11,630 nt of DNA. It comes from Qingrenia yutianensis. GTDB taxonomy: Bacteria > Bacillota > Clostridia > UMGS1810. Where the stretch lies: positions 1 through 11,630 of the forward strand of contig NZ_JACRTE010000028.1 of NCBI RefSeq assembly GCF_014385105.1. Reading direction: 5' to 3'. The position numbers and the translations under genes were made by a program. Positions 1-8,819 of the stretch are shown in pieces; positions within the stretch are counted from its first letter, which is position 1; every line of letters begins with the position of its first letter. Under the pieces are notes generated by a model that was not told the DNA's origin, searched no databases, and was given only the letters and a program-made list of their open reading frames with translations.

Positions 1-1575
1 TTGTGTGCTTTGCGGAACATCATTTACACTTGCATCTGTTTTTGGAACAAGAATTTCTGCCGTTACAGTTTTTCCTGCATACGCCGTTCCTAAATTTCCG
101 CTAAACGAAAGTGTTTGGTTTGTAGATGAAAAGTTAATATCCATACTTACTGTATCGCCAAAGCTTGTATCAAGGCTGCCTCCGAATTGTCTAAGATAAG
201 CAACCTCAAAATTATTAGAGGTAAGTCTGTCAACATTTTCTATTTCAACAGGTGTGCTTATTCCGTTAGTAAGAGTTGCGGTTTTATAATAAACAGGTGT
301 GCTTATTTTATTGTCAGAATTTTTTTCAAACACCGCTATTAAATAAGTTTCAGGAAAACTGCTATTGTTTTTAAATGTTACTGTTGCTTTATCTGTACTG
401 CTATCATATGCCTTGCTTTCAACAACAATCTTATCAAGTGTTGTAAAAGTATATGTTTGTGCTTCCATCATAGAAACATAGCGTTTTTCATTTGCATTAG
501 CTGCACTGTTTGCACTACTTGGATTTGGCACAGGAGTGCTTGAAACAACCTTATCTATTGATAGTGTATAAGTAGTGTTAGGTAACAATGAAGTCATTTT
601 TATATTTAATTTTTCATTGTTACTTCCTGTACGCTCAACCTGATGTGCTACTGTATTACCTGCAGAATCCTTTACACTTATACCAGAAAGAGAATCTTCA
701 TATATTCCATCAGTATAATTAAAACTTACAGGAATTACAGCATTTTCAAACGGTACATTTTGTAATGCGCTGCTATCAACAGTTGATATAAGCGGGTCAG
801 GCATTTTAACCGAAACATCATCGATATATAACTTTGTAGCAACATAATCAGGATTATTTGCGCCTGTTACACTGGTTGCGGGTGTATTGTCTGTTTTACG
901 GAAGGCCGGCCTTATTTCAAGAACCATTCCAACAACCTTTTTAGTTGCACTGCTATTTAAAAACTCAATATAACTGCTATTACTTAGCCACGGAGCAACA
1001 TCAGCTTCAAATGTAATGGTATTCCAGTCAGTGCCAACTACATCAAAATATTGTGCTGTTTCATTACCGCCATTATAACTATCTCCGTTAAAACCATAAC
1101 TCTTTTTTCTGTAAGGCGGTGTCCCATGCCTTGATATAGTTCCATTATCATCTACTAAAAGAACAAGCTGTACAAGCAAAGTAGCTTTTGCACTTGGCCC
1201 TAAATTTTTAGCTTTAAAGCTTACTGTATAATTTCCTGTTGCCAAACGGTTTACCGGAAGTGCCTGATTTAATCCAAACCAGTTGCCGGTAACTTTATCA
1301 TATTCAATAACTTTATTCGTGGCATTGCCATCCTCTGATACAATACTAATTCCACGATTTGATGCATCATAAGCATACCAACCTGTTGCGCCGTTTTTTG
1401 CTGTTTCTGCAAGTGAACTATATCTTGCATAAGCAACATCAGCGTTTTCCTCCTGGAAATCACCATTTTTTAATACATTTGTATTCACAAAAGCTGCTTC
1501 AACATTTATGTCAAACACTTCAAATGGCGATATTATAACAGACAAAACCAATACAAACATTAAAAATCTTTTCAT
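1..1575 (-). CDS. Secreted protein with carbohydrate-binding-type domain and Ig-like domains (3' end outside window)
   Basis: The frame is open from an ATG at 1573-1575 to the window edge, giving 525 codons with no stop, so the C-terminus is missing. A GGAGGA site at 1581-1586 precedes it. Residues 1-27 form a Sec signal peptide (MKRF, then a hydrophobic core) with probable cleavage near VEA. Residues about 29-256 look like a CBM4/9-type beta-sandwich: it opens with a NGDF motif (37-40), has a GNWFG segment, and closes with LYIDDVSV (249-256), a typical last strand of such domains. Residues about 258-380 resemble a bacterial Ig-like (Big_5/SbsA) domain, ending in YTFTT (375-379). A further beta-rich domain follows, and another begins near 476. 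No catalytic domain is visible. The likely role is extracellular glycan binding or presentation, but an enzyme domain could lie beyond the edge. It is the last visible gene of the operon, 12 nt after the SLH gene. Domain names come from reading the sequence, not from a profile search. Confidence 0.85.
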   Translation of the reverse strand, partial: MKRFLMFVLVLSVIISPFEVFDINVEAAFVNTNVLKNGDFQEENADVAYARYSSLAETAKNGATGWYAYDASNRGISIVSEDGNATNKVIEYDKVTGNWFGLNQALPVNRLATGNYTVSFKAKNLGPSAKATLLVQLVLLVDDNGTISRHGTPPYRKKSYGFNGDSYNGGNETAQYFDVVGTDWNTITFEADVAPWLSNSSYIEFLNSSATKKVVGMVLEIRPAFRKTDNTPATSVTGANNPDYVATKLYIDDVSVKMPDPLISTVDSSALQNVPFENAVIPVSFNYTDGIYEDSLSGISVKDSAGNTVAHQVERTGSNNEKLNIKMTSLLPNTTYTLSIDKVVSSTPVPNPSSANSAANANEKRYVSMMEAQTYTFTTLDKIVVESKAYDSSTDKATVTFKNNSSFPETYLIAVFEKNSDNKISTPVYYKTATLTNGISTPVEIENVDRLTSNNFEVAYLRQFGGSLDTSFGDTVSMDINFSSTNQTLSFSGNLGTAYAGKTVTAEILVPKTDASVNDVPQSTQ

Positions 1576-1587
1576 ATTTTTCCTCCG

Positions 1588-4521
1588 TTAATCTTTATAT
1601 ATTACTATGAGCCTTCTCGCAGCAACTGCAACGGTAAGGTTTTCGTTCATTGCTTCTTCAAGGTCAGCCCTCGTTGCCTGTTTTAACACGGGAGCCTTAT
1701 TTTTTCGAGCATACTCAAATGTGTACATTCTAATTTGTTTATCAGTCGGATTGCTTTCAATTGCATACATTATATCAATCAAATCTTCATCGTTTGTACC
1801 CCTGTCATCAACTGCCATAGATATAAACTGGTTGTCTACCTTTTTAATTTTACCAACAACTACATCTTTGGGGCTAACTGCTGCACCGTTAGTGTTATGT
1901 ACAATAGTTTTTGTACCGTAATCATATAATTTAAATGCTGATGTATAAAATTTTATAGCAGAATATGCAACATTTTGATGAGGCATTGTAAAAATAACAA
2001 TATCCCCTTTATCTATCGGGTCTGCATAAGTTGACAACCCATTTAAGTTTGCTTTGTAATATACTGACATTCCGCCAACTGTTTGAGTATCATCAGCACT
2101 TGTAGGCGTTATATAAGTATTGTCGTATACACTTACCACTCTCCCTATTGAACCATAAGGAGCAACATTGCTCATTCCACCTACTATAAATGAATCTATA
2201 TCGCCAAAATCTGACGCTACTTTTGTTGATTTCTGCACTACTCCAATACATATAGCATTTACACGGTTATTAGTTTCTACCATATCATAATCATTTATCA
2301 TAACAACAAAATCAGGCATAGCGTTTGATTTGCTGAATGTATAAGCATTTAATTCATAAACTCCATTTGTAACAAAAGTATTTGCCGTAAAATTGACTAA
2401 TCTATACAAGCTGTCAAAACCCGGCTGTGTTCCTGCTTTCGGAATTTGAATACACATTTGCTTGTTGTTAGCAAATAGAAAATCATTTGTTGTAAGAGAA
2501 CGAAGAATTCCGGCATTATACATATATTTCTGACCCGGTGCATTAAAATACGAAAGTCTTCCTTCGGTTTGAATTTCGTACGGGAATGTAATACGGTTTA
2601 TAAGTCCATCTTCATCAAACGAAATTTCAAACAAATTATTTAAAAACAATTCGTCTAATACATTATCGCTATACTTACTCCAATCGCTTCCATAGGTATT
2701 AACTATTGAATCCGGGATGTTTTTTATCTTCAAGTCTTTAGAAGTTTTATAAGTTTCCACTGTAACACTTCTTAAAACTTTTTTAATTGTAGCAACTTTT
2801 AATTCATATGTTTTTTTACTTTCTTTCCTTATTCTAATACCTATTCCAAATTCTATGGTACTGTATGTGCTTGTGACAAAATCTTCCATATACCATGAAG
2901 AGTAGTTTCCGCTTCCATAGGTATAAACACCCAATGCGCCTATTTTACCTTTTTTGTCAACAAATATACGGTAAAGATGGTTATCACCAATAACTATTTC
3001 ATTATGATGCATAAACATAAAATTATCCAAATCATACCTTACAATATGTAACTGATTATCTGTACCGCCTACAAAGCTTCCTACAAAATTATTACCTCTG
3101 TCTGTTGATTCGCCAACAGAAATTTCAGCATAAGCTTTTTGTGTGTCTGTAACAATTCTATGAAAGCTTCCAAGAAATGCATTATCAACAATTTCAATAT
3201 TCAAAAGAGGTTTTGTTCCCAAGCCTTCTTTTATTGATAAAAGAACATTGGCACCTATTGAATCAAAATCTACCCGTTTGCCGTCAAGCATTATATTATA
3301 AAATTTATCGTCTTCATCGTACTCCAAAACTTCATTTCGAGTGCTTGTCACAGTGTTATATGCCGAGTTTACAGATGCTACACCAAAATTTTTGTAAACA
3401 TCAATAAGTACAAAATCTATAATGCCATTGCTGTCGTTATCTAACAAAACTATTTTATCTATATTAAGTTCACCCGGATTAGACAAAATATTAAAAACAG
3501 TATTTGCATTTGTGGTATACTGTCCGTTATAAATAATCTCTGCATCATACGGCAATTTTTTTGACTTTTCTTTACTTTTCGTTTCAAACCGATCTTCTTG
3601 AGTCACTTCTGAATAATAGACTTTCCTCTCATTTATGTCTATATTCACAAAATTACTGCCATCAATACAAATCTCATCGTTTCCGCTTGGGAAAGCATAA
3701 ATAGCCTTATTGATATTTCCGTCCTTTTTGTACCAGACTATTGCGTTGTAACCAAGAAGATTGCTAAATGAACCTGCATTTGAAAAAACCATCTTATAAC
3801 CGTCATAACTGCTAAGTTCAATTTGATTTACATTAAGACTGCTGATGTATGAATTTGCAGAAGAAAATTCAGTAGCCGACACTGTACCTTCTGCACATTT
3901 TATATTCATAAATCTTTCAAGAATGGTTATCCCGCTTGGAACACTGTACTTATTATTTTTTTCACCATAAAGAATATTGGGTGCATCTGTCATAAGCAAT
4001 TCATAAATCATATCTACCGCTTGACCGTATGTAACATATTCTCTGCCTGAATATGTTTGCGGTAGTATCTTCAATTGCTTTGCAATTATTGTATATGGAT
4101 TCTCATAGTTAGAATATTTAACCGCCATAAAATCATATTCACTCATTGCCATAAGAATTTTTGCAAAATCCTCAGTAATTATCGACTCTGTCGGTTTTAA
4201 ATCTCCATCTATTCCGATGTCAACACCTTGTGAATTACTTATATATGCAGGAAGAAAATAATCACTTGAAGCTCCTACATCATTGTAAACTTGTTTTGCT
4301 GATACAATTACATTTGCAAAAATTTTCACAGCAATTTCAAGTGCATCTCCTCTTTTTAATTGCACATTAGAGTTGAGTTCTGCTTGTTCCTGAGTAAGAA
4401 TACCTGCTGCATACATAGCCGATGCTTTTTTATCAAAGTTTTCTTCAGCCAATGCAGTAATAAACAACATAGAAATGATAACAATTATGCAAAAAGCAAA
4501 TAAAATTAGTCTTTTTTTCAC
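1588..4521 (-). CDS. SLH-domain cell-surface protein, 977 aa, mostly unassigned
   Basis: Residues 1-25 are a Sec signal peptide ending in ALA before EEN. Residues about 28-185 contain three degenerate S-layer-homology repeats, recognisable by KRGDALEIAVKIFA (56-69), ITEDFAKILMAM (115-126) and YVTYGQAVDMIYELL (162-176). SLH repeats of this type normally bind pyruvylated secondary cell-wall polymer, so the protein is probably wall-attached. The rest, about 200-977, is beta-rich and I cannot assign it. It includes a DNDSNGIID stretch (361-369) that looks like a calcium-binding loop. I see no glycosidase motif. The start is GTG: the overlapping ATG at 4521-4523 runs directly into a stop, whereas GTG has an AAGGGGG site 7 nt upstream. 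That site overlaps the stop codon of the preceding gene, from which this one is separated by only 4 nt. It may be a surface scaffold or a glycan-handling partner of the neighbouring hydrolases; this is inference from context. Confidence 0.9.
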   Translation of the reverse strand: MKKRLILFAFCIIVIISMLFITALAEENFDKKASAMYAAGILTQEQAELNSNVQLKRGDALEIAVKIFANVIVSAKQVYNDVGASSDYFLPAYISNSQGVDIGIDGDLKPTESIITEDFAKILMAMSEYDFMAVKYSNYENPYTIIAKQLKILPQTYSGREYVTYGQAVDMIYELLMTDAPNILYGEKNNKYSVPSGITILERFMNIKCAEGTVSATEFSSANSYISSLNVNQIELSSYDGYKMVFSNAGSFSNLLGYNAIVWYKKDGNINKAIYAFPSGNDEICIDGSNFVNIDINERKVYYSEVTQEDRFETKSKEKSKKLPYDAEIIYNGQYTTNANTVFNILSNPGELNIDKIVLLDNDSNGIIDFVLIDVYKNFGVASVNSAYNTVTSTRNEVLEYDEDDKFYNIMLDGKRVDFDSIGANVLLSIKEGLGTKPLLNIEIVDNAFLGSFHRIVTDTQKAYAEISVGESTDRGNNFVGSFVGGTDNQLHIVRYDLDNFMFMHHNEIVIGDNHLYRIFVDKKGKIGALGVYTYGSGNYSSWYMEDFVTSTYSTIEFGIGIRIRKESKKTYELKVATIKKVLRSVTVETYKTSKDLKIKNIPDSIVNTYGSDWSKYSDNVLDELFLNNLFEISFDEDGLINRITFPYEIQTEGRLSYFNAPGQKYMYNAGILRSLTTNDFLFANNKQMCIQIPKAGTQPGFDSLYRLVNFTANTFVTNGVYELNAYTFSKSNAMPDFVVMINDYDMVETNNRVNAICIGVVQKSTKVASDFGDIDSFIVGGMSNVAPYGSIGRVVSVYDNTYITPTSADDTQTVGGMSVYYKANLNGLSTYADPIDKGDIVIFTMPHQNVAYSAIKFYTSAFKLYDYGTKTIVHNTNGAAVSPKDVVVGKIKKVDNQFISMAVDDRGTNDEDLIDIMYAIESNPTDKQIRMYTFEYARKNKAPVLKQATRADLEEAMNENLTVAVAARRLIVIYKD

Positions 4522-4525
4522 ATTA

Positions 4526-7267
4526 CTACCCCCTTACTATCTCGTAATTTAACGCGCCGTTAAGATAAAACACTGCATTTTTGCCTTCGTCACGCTCTAC
4601 ATCAATCATTGTTTCACGTGTTCCGTCCGAATTTAAGGCATATACTTCAATATTTTTATCTGTTTTTAGGGTTATTTTTCCGTCTACCATATTATAGGCT
4701 ATCCCACCGTCACCAATCTTTTGTATAACATATTTAGAACGGTATACTGTTCCTTTATTTACCGCATCGCTTCCTACCGAAAGAAGCATATGCTCACTAT
4801 TTTCAAGTTTATTTTTATCAAGAGAAACAAGAGCTATTGTTGCTGTATCACTATATATTTCAAATTTTAAACAGCCTAAGCTTTCCTCTTTTGATACATT
4901 ACCCGAAAATGCTATAACCTCATCAGTATTTGCAAAAAACACACCGTCAAGCATATCCCAGTAAACATTTCCGTTATCTACAATAAACTCATTTGAACGA
5001 TTAAATTTAGTAACGATGTTCTTTTTGTTAAACTTATTTGAAGTTTTTGCAGCAAGATATGAAGTAATTCCAATAGAATTACTCTTGTTTTTATATACAT
5101 CTGATATGCTTTGATTGATAATTTGTTTTGATTTTAATTCGTCCATGGTATAGTAAAGTGCAGCCGATGCATATGACATACCAAGCGTTACAGGATTATT
5201 ATAAGTAGAATATACATCACTTATTTTATCCTTATTTATTTCTCCATATATAAAACAATATTGTATTGGAGTCCATCCTTGTTGTGCCGAAATTGCAGCC
5301 ATAACAATCGAATTTTCTCCATACTGTTTGCTGATGTTTGCCGCACCCCATTCGCTTACAACAAATGGTTTTCCATCAACTTTTGTTTTAACGAGATTAA
5401 TAAGTGATTTTCCATCATGACCATCAGATGACACCGTTGAATCTACATCTAAAAATATAGTGTTATCCTTAAGTTCAGTTAAATACGGCCAATCTTTCGT
5501 ACGGTCTACTCCCATAGAAAACATCGTATTCATAGGCACAAAATCTGTTTGAGAATTTGCTATACTATGCAACGGTATAACATTATCCCACCTATTTGTG
5601 AAACCGGATACAAGAGCCTTGCAACCGCAAGAATTAATTACTGATTTCATTTTTTGATAATAGTCATTTTGAAGTTGTATAAAAAACTCTATAACATCAG
5701 CTTTTCTGTTTTCATCAAAAATGCCGTATCTCCAGTTTCCGTTTATAATAACCGTACCCTTTTCTATACTTTCAGTGGACAGAAGATCGCTATAAACTCT
5801 TGAAAGTTTGCCTGTAGTTGAATATTTTTTCTTTAAAAACTTATTAAACTTTTGTGTAAGCTCTGCCATACTGTTTTCATCATTAACATTTAGCACAGTA
5901 AAGCCATATTCCATATCAAACATACTGTTCTGGTCAGCCATATCTATCATAACCAGCATTTCATCTTTACCTATTGCGGTATTTGTATATTTGTTTTTAT
6001 GTGTTAAAAGTTTTTTAGTAAATTCTGCCTTTTTCTCAATTAAGTCATCCCTGAAAATACCGTCTATTTTCCAACCATCTGTTATTTTATCGCCATCACC
6101 CTTTTCATTTCCAAGAAGTGAAAAATATGCGTATATGCCATTATCTTTAAGAAGCTTTAAAAAATATGAAAGCTTATCAAGACGCTCATCTGTAAGTTCT
6201 TCATTATCCAAATTTACAAATCGAACAAGGTTATATCCGCTTCTTGATAATCTTGATGCAATTTCTTCTGCCTCTTGCATTGTAGGAAAAGCCGCATTTC
6301 CTACAATATTTGTACCCCAGAATTTAGCAACGGTGCCATCTTCAAATATAAATTTATCGCCCTTTGATAGTAATAAGCCATACTTGCCTGCAGGTGCATC
6401 AAGGTATTCCGACATATTTAAAACATTTTCTTGTGCAACATTTTCATCAGGGTCTGTATACTTTTTCCACGCTGCAATACCATATCTTACTACACCGGGG
6501 TTTGATTCGCCCGTCATTGCCATTGCAGGAAATATAGGTAATTCCTTTGCAAGTGTAACGCCTACAATGTTTATAAACTGTCCTTCACCATCGCTTTCAA
6601 ATCTTATGAGCTTTATAGTTTTATCAGGATGAGGATTATTAAGTGCAAATATGTTTAGTGTAATATTAGCTGATGACGCATTACTTCCCTTCCACGCTAC
6701 TCTTGTAAAGTTATTTTCAAGTGTTCCCCAAAAGTCCTTTATATGCTGGTCGCCTACTATATCAAAATAAGCAGATGTTCCATCTTCATATACAAAAGAA
6801 TATCTGCCGGCCTTTTCTCCGGCACCGTATGCAGTACTGTGAAGAACATAGATACCACCTGCCGTAGTGTTGACAGGAACTTCTGCGCTAATCGGAAAAG
6901 CTTCGTTATTTTGACCTCTTAAAATTATACAGGATTTACCTTCGTTTTTATCAGGGTTGATAATATTAAATGGTATATTCCAAAATTTTTGGCTTCCAAA
7001 GTTTTTAAATGATGACATATCATTCTTTGGTCCTTGGTCGGTCCAACCGCCTTTTCCGTCACCTTCAACTTCATCAGCAAACCCCATATTTGCTTGCCCC
7101 GATATATCAAGAGGTTCACATTCTATAGAGCTGTTTTCATAAAATCGTTCTAATATATAGTTTAATTCAAAATTAATTGCTTCTGATTTTTCATCATTTT
7201 CAGCTAAAGCCGATAATACATTAAAGCAAAGTACAACAAATGTTATAACTGCTATCAACCTTTTCAT
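4526..7267 (-). CDS. Secreted clan GH-A glycoside-hydrolase-like protein, 913 aa, with altered acid/base residue
   Basis: Residues 1-22 form a signal peptide ending in ALA. Residues about 56-240 look like a galactose-binding-type beta-sandwich (GGWTDQGP at 73-80, then PFNIINP). About 295-710 is a (beta/alpha)8 region of clan GH-A type: KFWGTN (315-320), GYNLVRF (344-350) and FVVSEWG (635-641), whose E639 is the predicted nucleophile. About 750-913 is a C-terminal beta domain. At strand 4, where family members carry an NEN(S) motif with the acid/base Glu, this protein has ADQNSM (444-449), so the expected Glu is Q446 (codon CAG at 5930-5932). The expected His-rich motif after VRF reads VNLD, and the usual DxHxY motif reads DFVPMNTMF (575-583). 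It may therefore be a non-hydrolysing glycan binder or an enzyme with a changed mechanism. It begins inside the end of the preceding gene (ATGA overlap). The fold assignment is firm-looking, the exact family is not known to me, and inactivity is inference. Confidence 0.88.
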   Translation of the reverse strand: MKRLIAVITFVVLCFNVLSALAENDEKSEAINFELNYILERFYENSSIECEPLDISGQANMGFADEVEGDGKGGWTDQGPKNDMSSFKNFGSQKFWNIPFNIINPDKNEGKSCIILRGQNNEAFPISAEVPVNTTAGGIYVLHSTAYGAGEKAGRYSFVYEDGTSAYFDIVGDQHIKDFWGTLENNFTRVAWKGSNASSANITLNIFALNNPHPDKTIKLIRFESDGEGQFINIVGVTLAKELPIFPAMAMTGESNPGVVRYGIAAWKKYTDPDENVAQENVLNMSEYLDAPAGKYGLLLSKGDKFIFEDGTVAKFWGTNIVGNAAFPTMQEAEEIASRLSRSGYNLVRFVNLDNEELTDERLDKLSYFLKLLKDNGIYAYFSLLGNEKGDGDKITDGWKIDGIFRDDLIEKKAEFTKKLLTHKNKYTNTAIGKDEMLVMIDMADQNSMFDMEYGFTVLNVNDENSMAELTQKFNKFLKKKYSTTGKLSRVYSDLLSTESIEKGTVIINGNWRYGIFDENRKADVIEFFIQLQNDYYQKMKSVINSCGCKALVSGFTNRWDNVIPLHSIANSQTDFVPMNTMFSMGVDRTKDWPYLTELKDNTIFLDVDSTVSSDGHDGKSLINLVKTKVDGKPFVVSEWGAANISKQYGENSIVMAAISAQQGWTPIQYCFIYGEINKDKISDVYSTYNNPVTLGMSYASAALYYTMDELKSKQIINQSISDVYKNKSNSIGITSYLAAKTSNKFNKKNIVTKFNRSNEFIVDNGNVYWDMLDGVFFANTDEVIAFSGNVSKEESLGCLKFEIYSDTATIALVSLDKNKLENSEHMLLSVGSDAVNKGTVYRSKYVIQKIGDGGIAYNMVDGKITLKTDKNIEVYALNSDGTRETMIDVERDEGKNAVFYLNGALNYEIVRG
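4529..4535 (-). promoter_or_regulatory. Ribosome binding site fixing the GTG start of the SLH gene
   Basis: AAGGGGG, 7 nt before the GTG at 4519-4521. It lies in the last codons of the upstream GH-A-like gene, next to its TAG stop (4526-4528), which suggests translational coupling. Confidence 0.75.
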
Positions 7268-8796
7268 TTGTTTACCTCCTTCATCTTTAACGCTACCATA
7301 GATAGCTTTTCAAGTTTATAGCCATCAGCCTTTTTTAAATCATCAAAAGTTTGAGTAACATCAGAAATCTGTTGAATTCCTATATAATTTACAGACTGTG
7401 GATTGGGTGCAGAAATTTTTCGGATTTCTTTTATTGCATAATCTTTATCAAAATCAAATTCAATATCTATATCTTTATCATTGGTGTTGTTGACCATAAT
7501 CAAATTAAGATATCCATCCTTATCCTTTACTGCTATAGCGCAACAATCAGATTTTTTACCAAGCTCAAATCCCTCAAGGTTAAATTCAACAAGCTCACCT
7601 TTACCATACTGTTGGAAAAGTGATAATGCTTGTCCCGAAGCATTTGGCTTATATTTATTATCTGTGGTATCGTAATAACATATTGAATAGCCTGTTCCAT
7701 CAGAAGCTGCAAAATAATTAGTACAGGCTATATATTTGTTTATTACACCTCTGCAAAGTGCATCCGCAACTGTCCTTCCGCCTTCGAAATACATGCACGC
7801 ACCATAACCCCATGCTGTCTGGTCTGTACCTTCTTTTTCAGAAAGAGTACCTTGAGCTGCATATTCGGTATTTATTATTTTAATTCTGCCGCCCGACATA
7901 GTTTCAAGCTCTTCTGCCATAGCAAGCATTCCCTTATCACGGTTATATGCCAAGCCCATAGTTACATAGCCGTGTATAACCACATAGTCTATAATTGGTG
8001 CAAGCTCCATAAGCGCATTGTATGTCCATAATGATGCCTTGCTTTCGTATGTTGATGAGAGCATTGGAGCTGATATAGCAATTTTCGCATCAGGTTTAAC
8101 ACTTCTTATTGCGGCAATATATTCTTTACATTGCCGAACATACATTTCTGAATTTATAAACATATGTACTCTTGCGCCGGCATCATATTCGTTTCCAAGT
8201 TCCCATGCAAAAACATTTATAGGGTCCTTTATTCCATGACTTTTTCTAACATTAGCCCAATTTACACCACCATTGTAATTAACCGTTCCGTCGCCGTAAC
8301 AATATTCAGCTATATCGGCCGCATCAATCGGATTTTCTTCTACCATATTTATAGTAAAATTAATCATACCTTCTTTACCTTCAAATGCCTGAACAAGTTT
8401 CGCTTGCTCCGCTATTCCAAAAGAAGATATACCGTTATTGTATAATCGCGCTACATTTGCATTAACATCACGGTCTACAACACTGCCAATCGCTTCTTTC
8501 CAACGATATCCGGTGCTTGCTACATCCGCTGCACGATAAAATCCAAAACTAAGCCCTGCTTTCTTAAGGTCATTAACAAGTTTTGAGTTTATCTTGCTAT
8601 ATGGAAAGTCAACTACCAATGTACTTGATGTTTCAACACCAAAGCCGCCTCCCGTTCCATACATTTCAAGCCCTATTGTACGCTGAGTTTTTGATGTATT
8701 GACTGAAAATCTTATTGAATCAGCACTTACATTAGATGCTAAACACAAAACTGACATTGTAACCGCTACTACACATTTAACTTTTTTCCACATCAA
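7264..8796 (-). CDS. Secreted divergent GH51-like (clan GH-A) hydrolase, candidate alpha-L-arabinofuranosidase
   Basis: The first 25 residues form a signal peptide (cleavage near VSA before DS). The body matches the order of motifs in GH51 arabinofuranosidases: YRWKEAIG (97-104), SFGIAEQ (125-131), then FAWELGNEYD (196-205) with acid/base E203, IHGY (274-277), and IINTEYA (307-313... Tyr-Ala end) with nucleophile E311. A beta-sandwich follows to the C-terminus. Both catalytic Glu codons are intact (8188-8190 and 7864-7866). The usual GH51 RWPGG motif is replaced by FYRAAD (86-91), so the substrate may differ from classic enzymes. Retaining exo-hydrolysis of alpha-L-arabinofuranosyl side chains outside the cell is the best guess; another GH-A family is possible. 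The start could be TTG at 8794-8796 (used here; 9 nt from AGGGGA) or the next codon, ATG (12 nt). The gene lies 23 nt after the preceding one and overlaps the next by 4 nt. Confidence 0.85.
   Translation of the reverse strand: MMWKKVKCVVAVTMSVLCLASNVSADSIRFSVNTSKTQRTIGLEMYGTGGGFGVETSSTLVVDFPYSKINSKLVNDLKKAGLSFGFYRAADVASTGYRWKEAIGSVVDRDVNANVARLYNNGISSFGIAEQAKLVQAFEGKEGMINFTINMVEENPIDAADIAEYCYGDGTVNYNGGVNWANVRKSHGIKDPINVFAWELGNEYDAGARVHMFINSEMYVRQCKEYIAAIRSVKPDAKIAISAPMLSSTYESKASLWTYNALMELAPIIDYVVIHGYVTMGLAYNRDKGMLAMAEELETMSGGRIKIINTEYAAQGTLSEKEGTDQTAWGYGACMYFEGGRTVADALCRGVINKYIACTNYFAASDGTGYSICYYDTTDNKYKPNASGQALSLFQQYGKGELVEFNLEGFELGKKSDCCAIAVKDKDGYLNLIMVNNTNDKDIDIEFDFDKDYAIKEIRKISAPNPQSVNYIGIQQISDVTQTFDDLKKADGYKLEKLSMVALKMKEVNK
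7274..7282 (-). promoter_or_regulatory. Ribosome binding site embedded in the end of the GH51-like gene
   Basis: GAAGGAGGT, 6 nt before the ATG at 7265-7267. It is a near-perfect Shine-Dalgarno site and at the same time encodes the Lys-Glu-Val near the C-terminus of the preceding protein. With the ATGA start/stop overlap this points to coupled translation of the two secreted proteins. Confidence 0.8.
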
Positions 8797-8819
8797 ACAA
8801 ATTCATCCCCTTTTTATAA

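Noticed and set aside
5808..6632. A 274-codon open frame on the plus strand
   Set aside because: It lies wholly antisense to the GH-A-like gene, has no convincing ribosome binding site and a serine/phenylalanine-rich composition typical of reverse-complement shadows.
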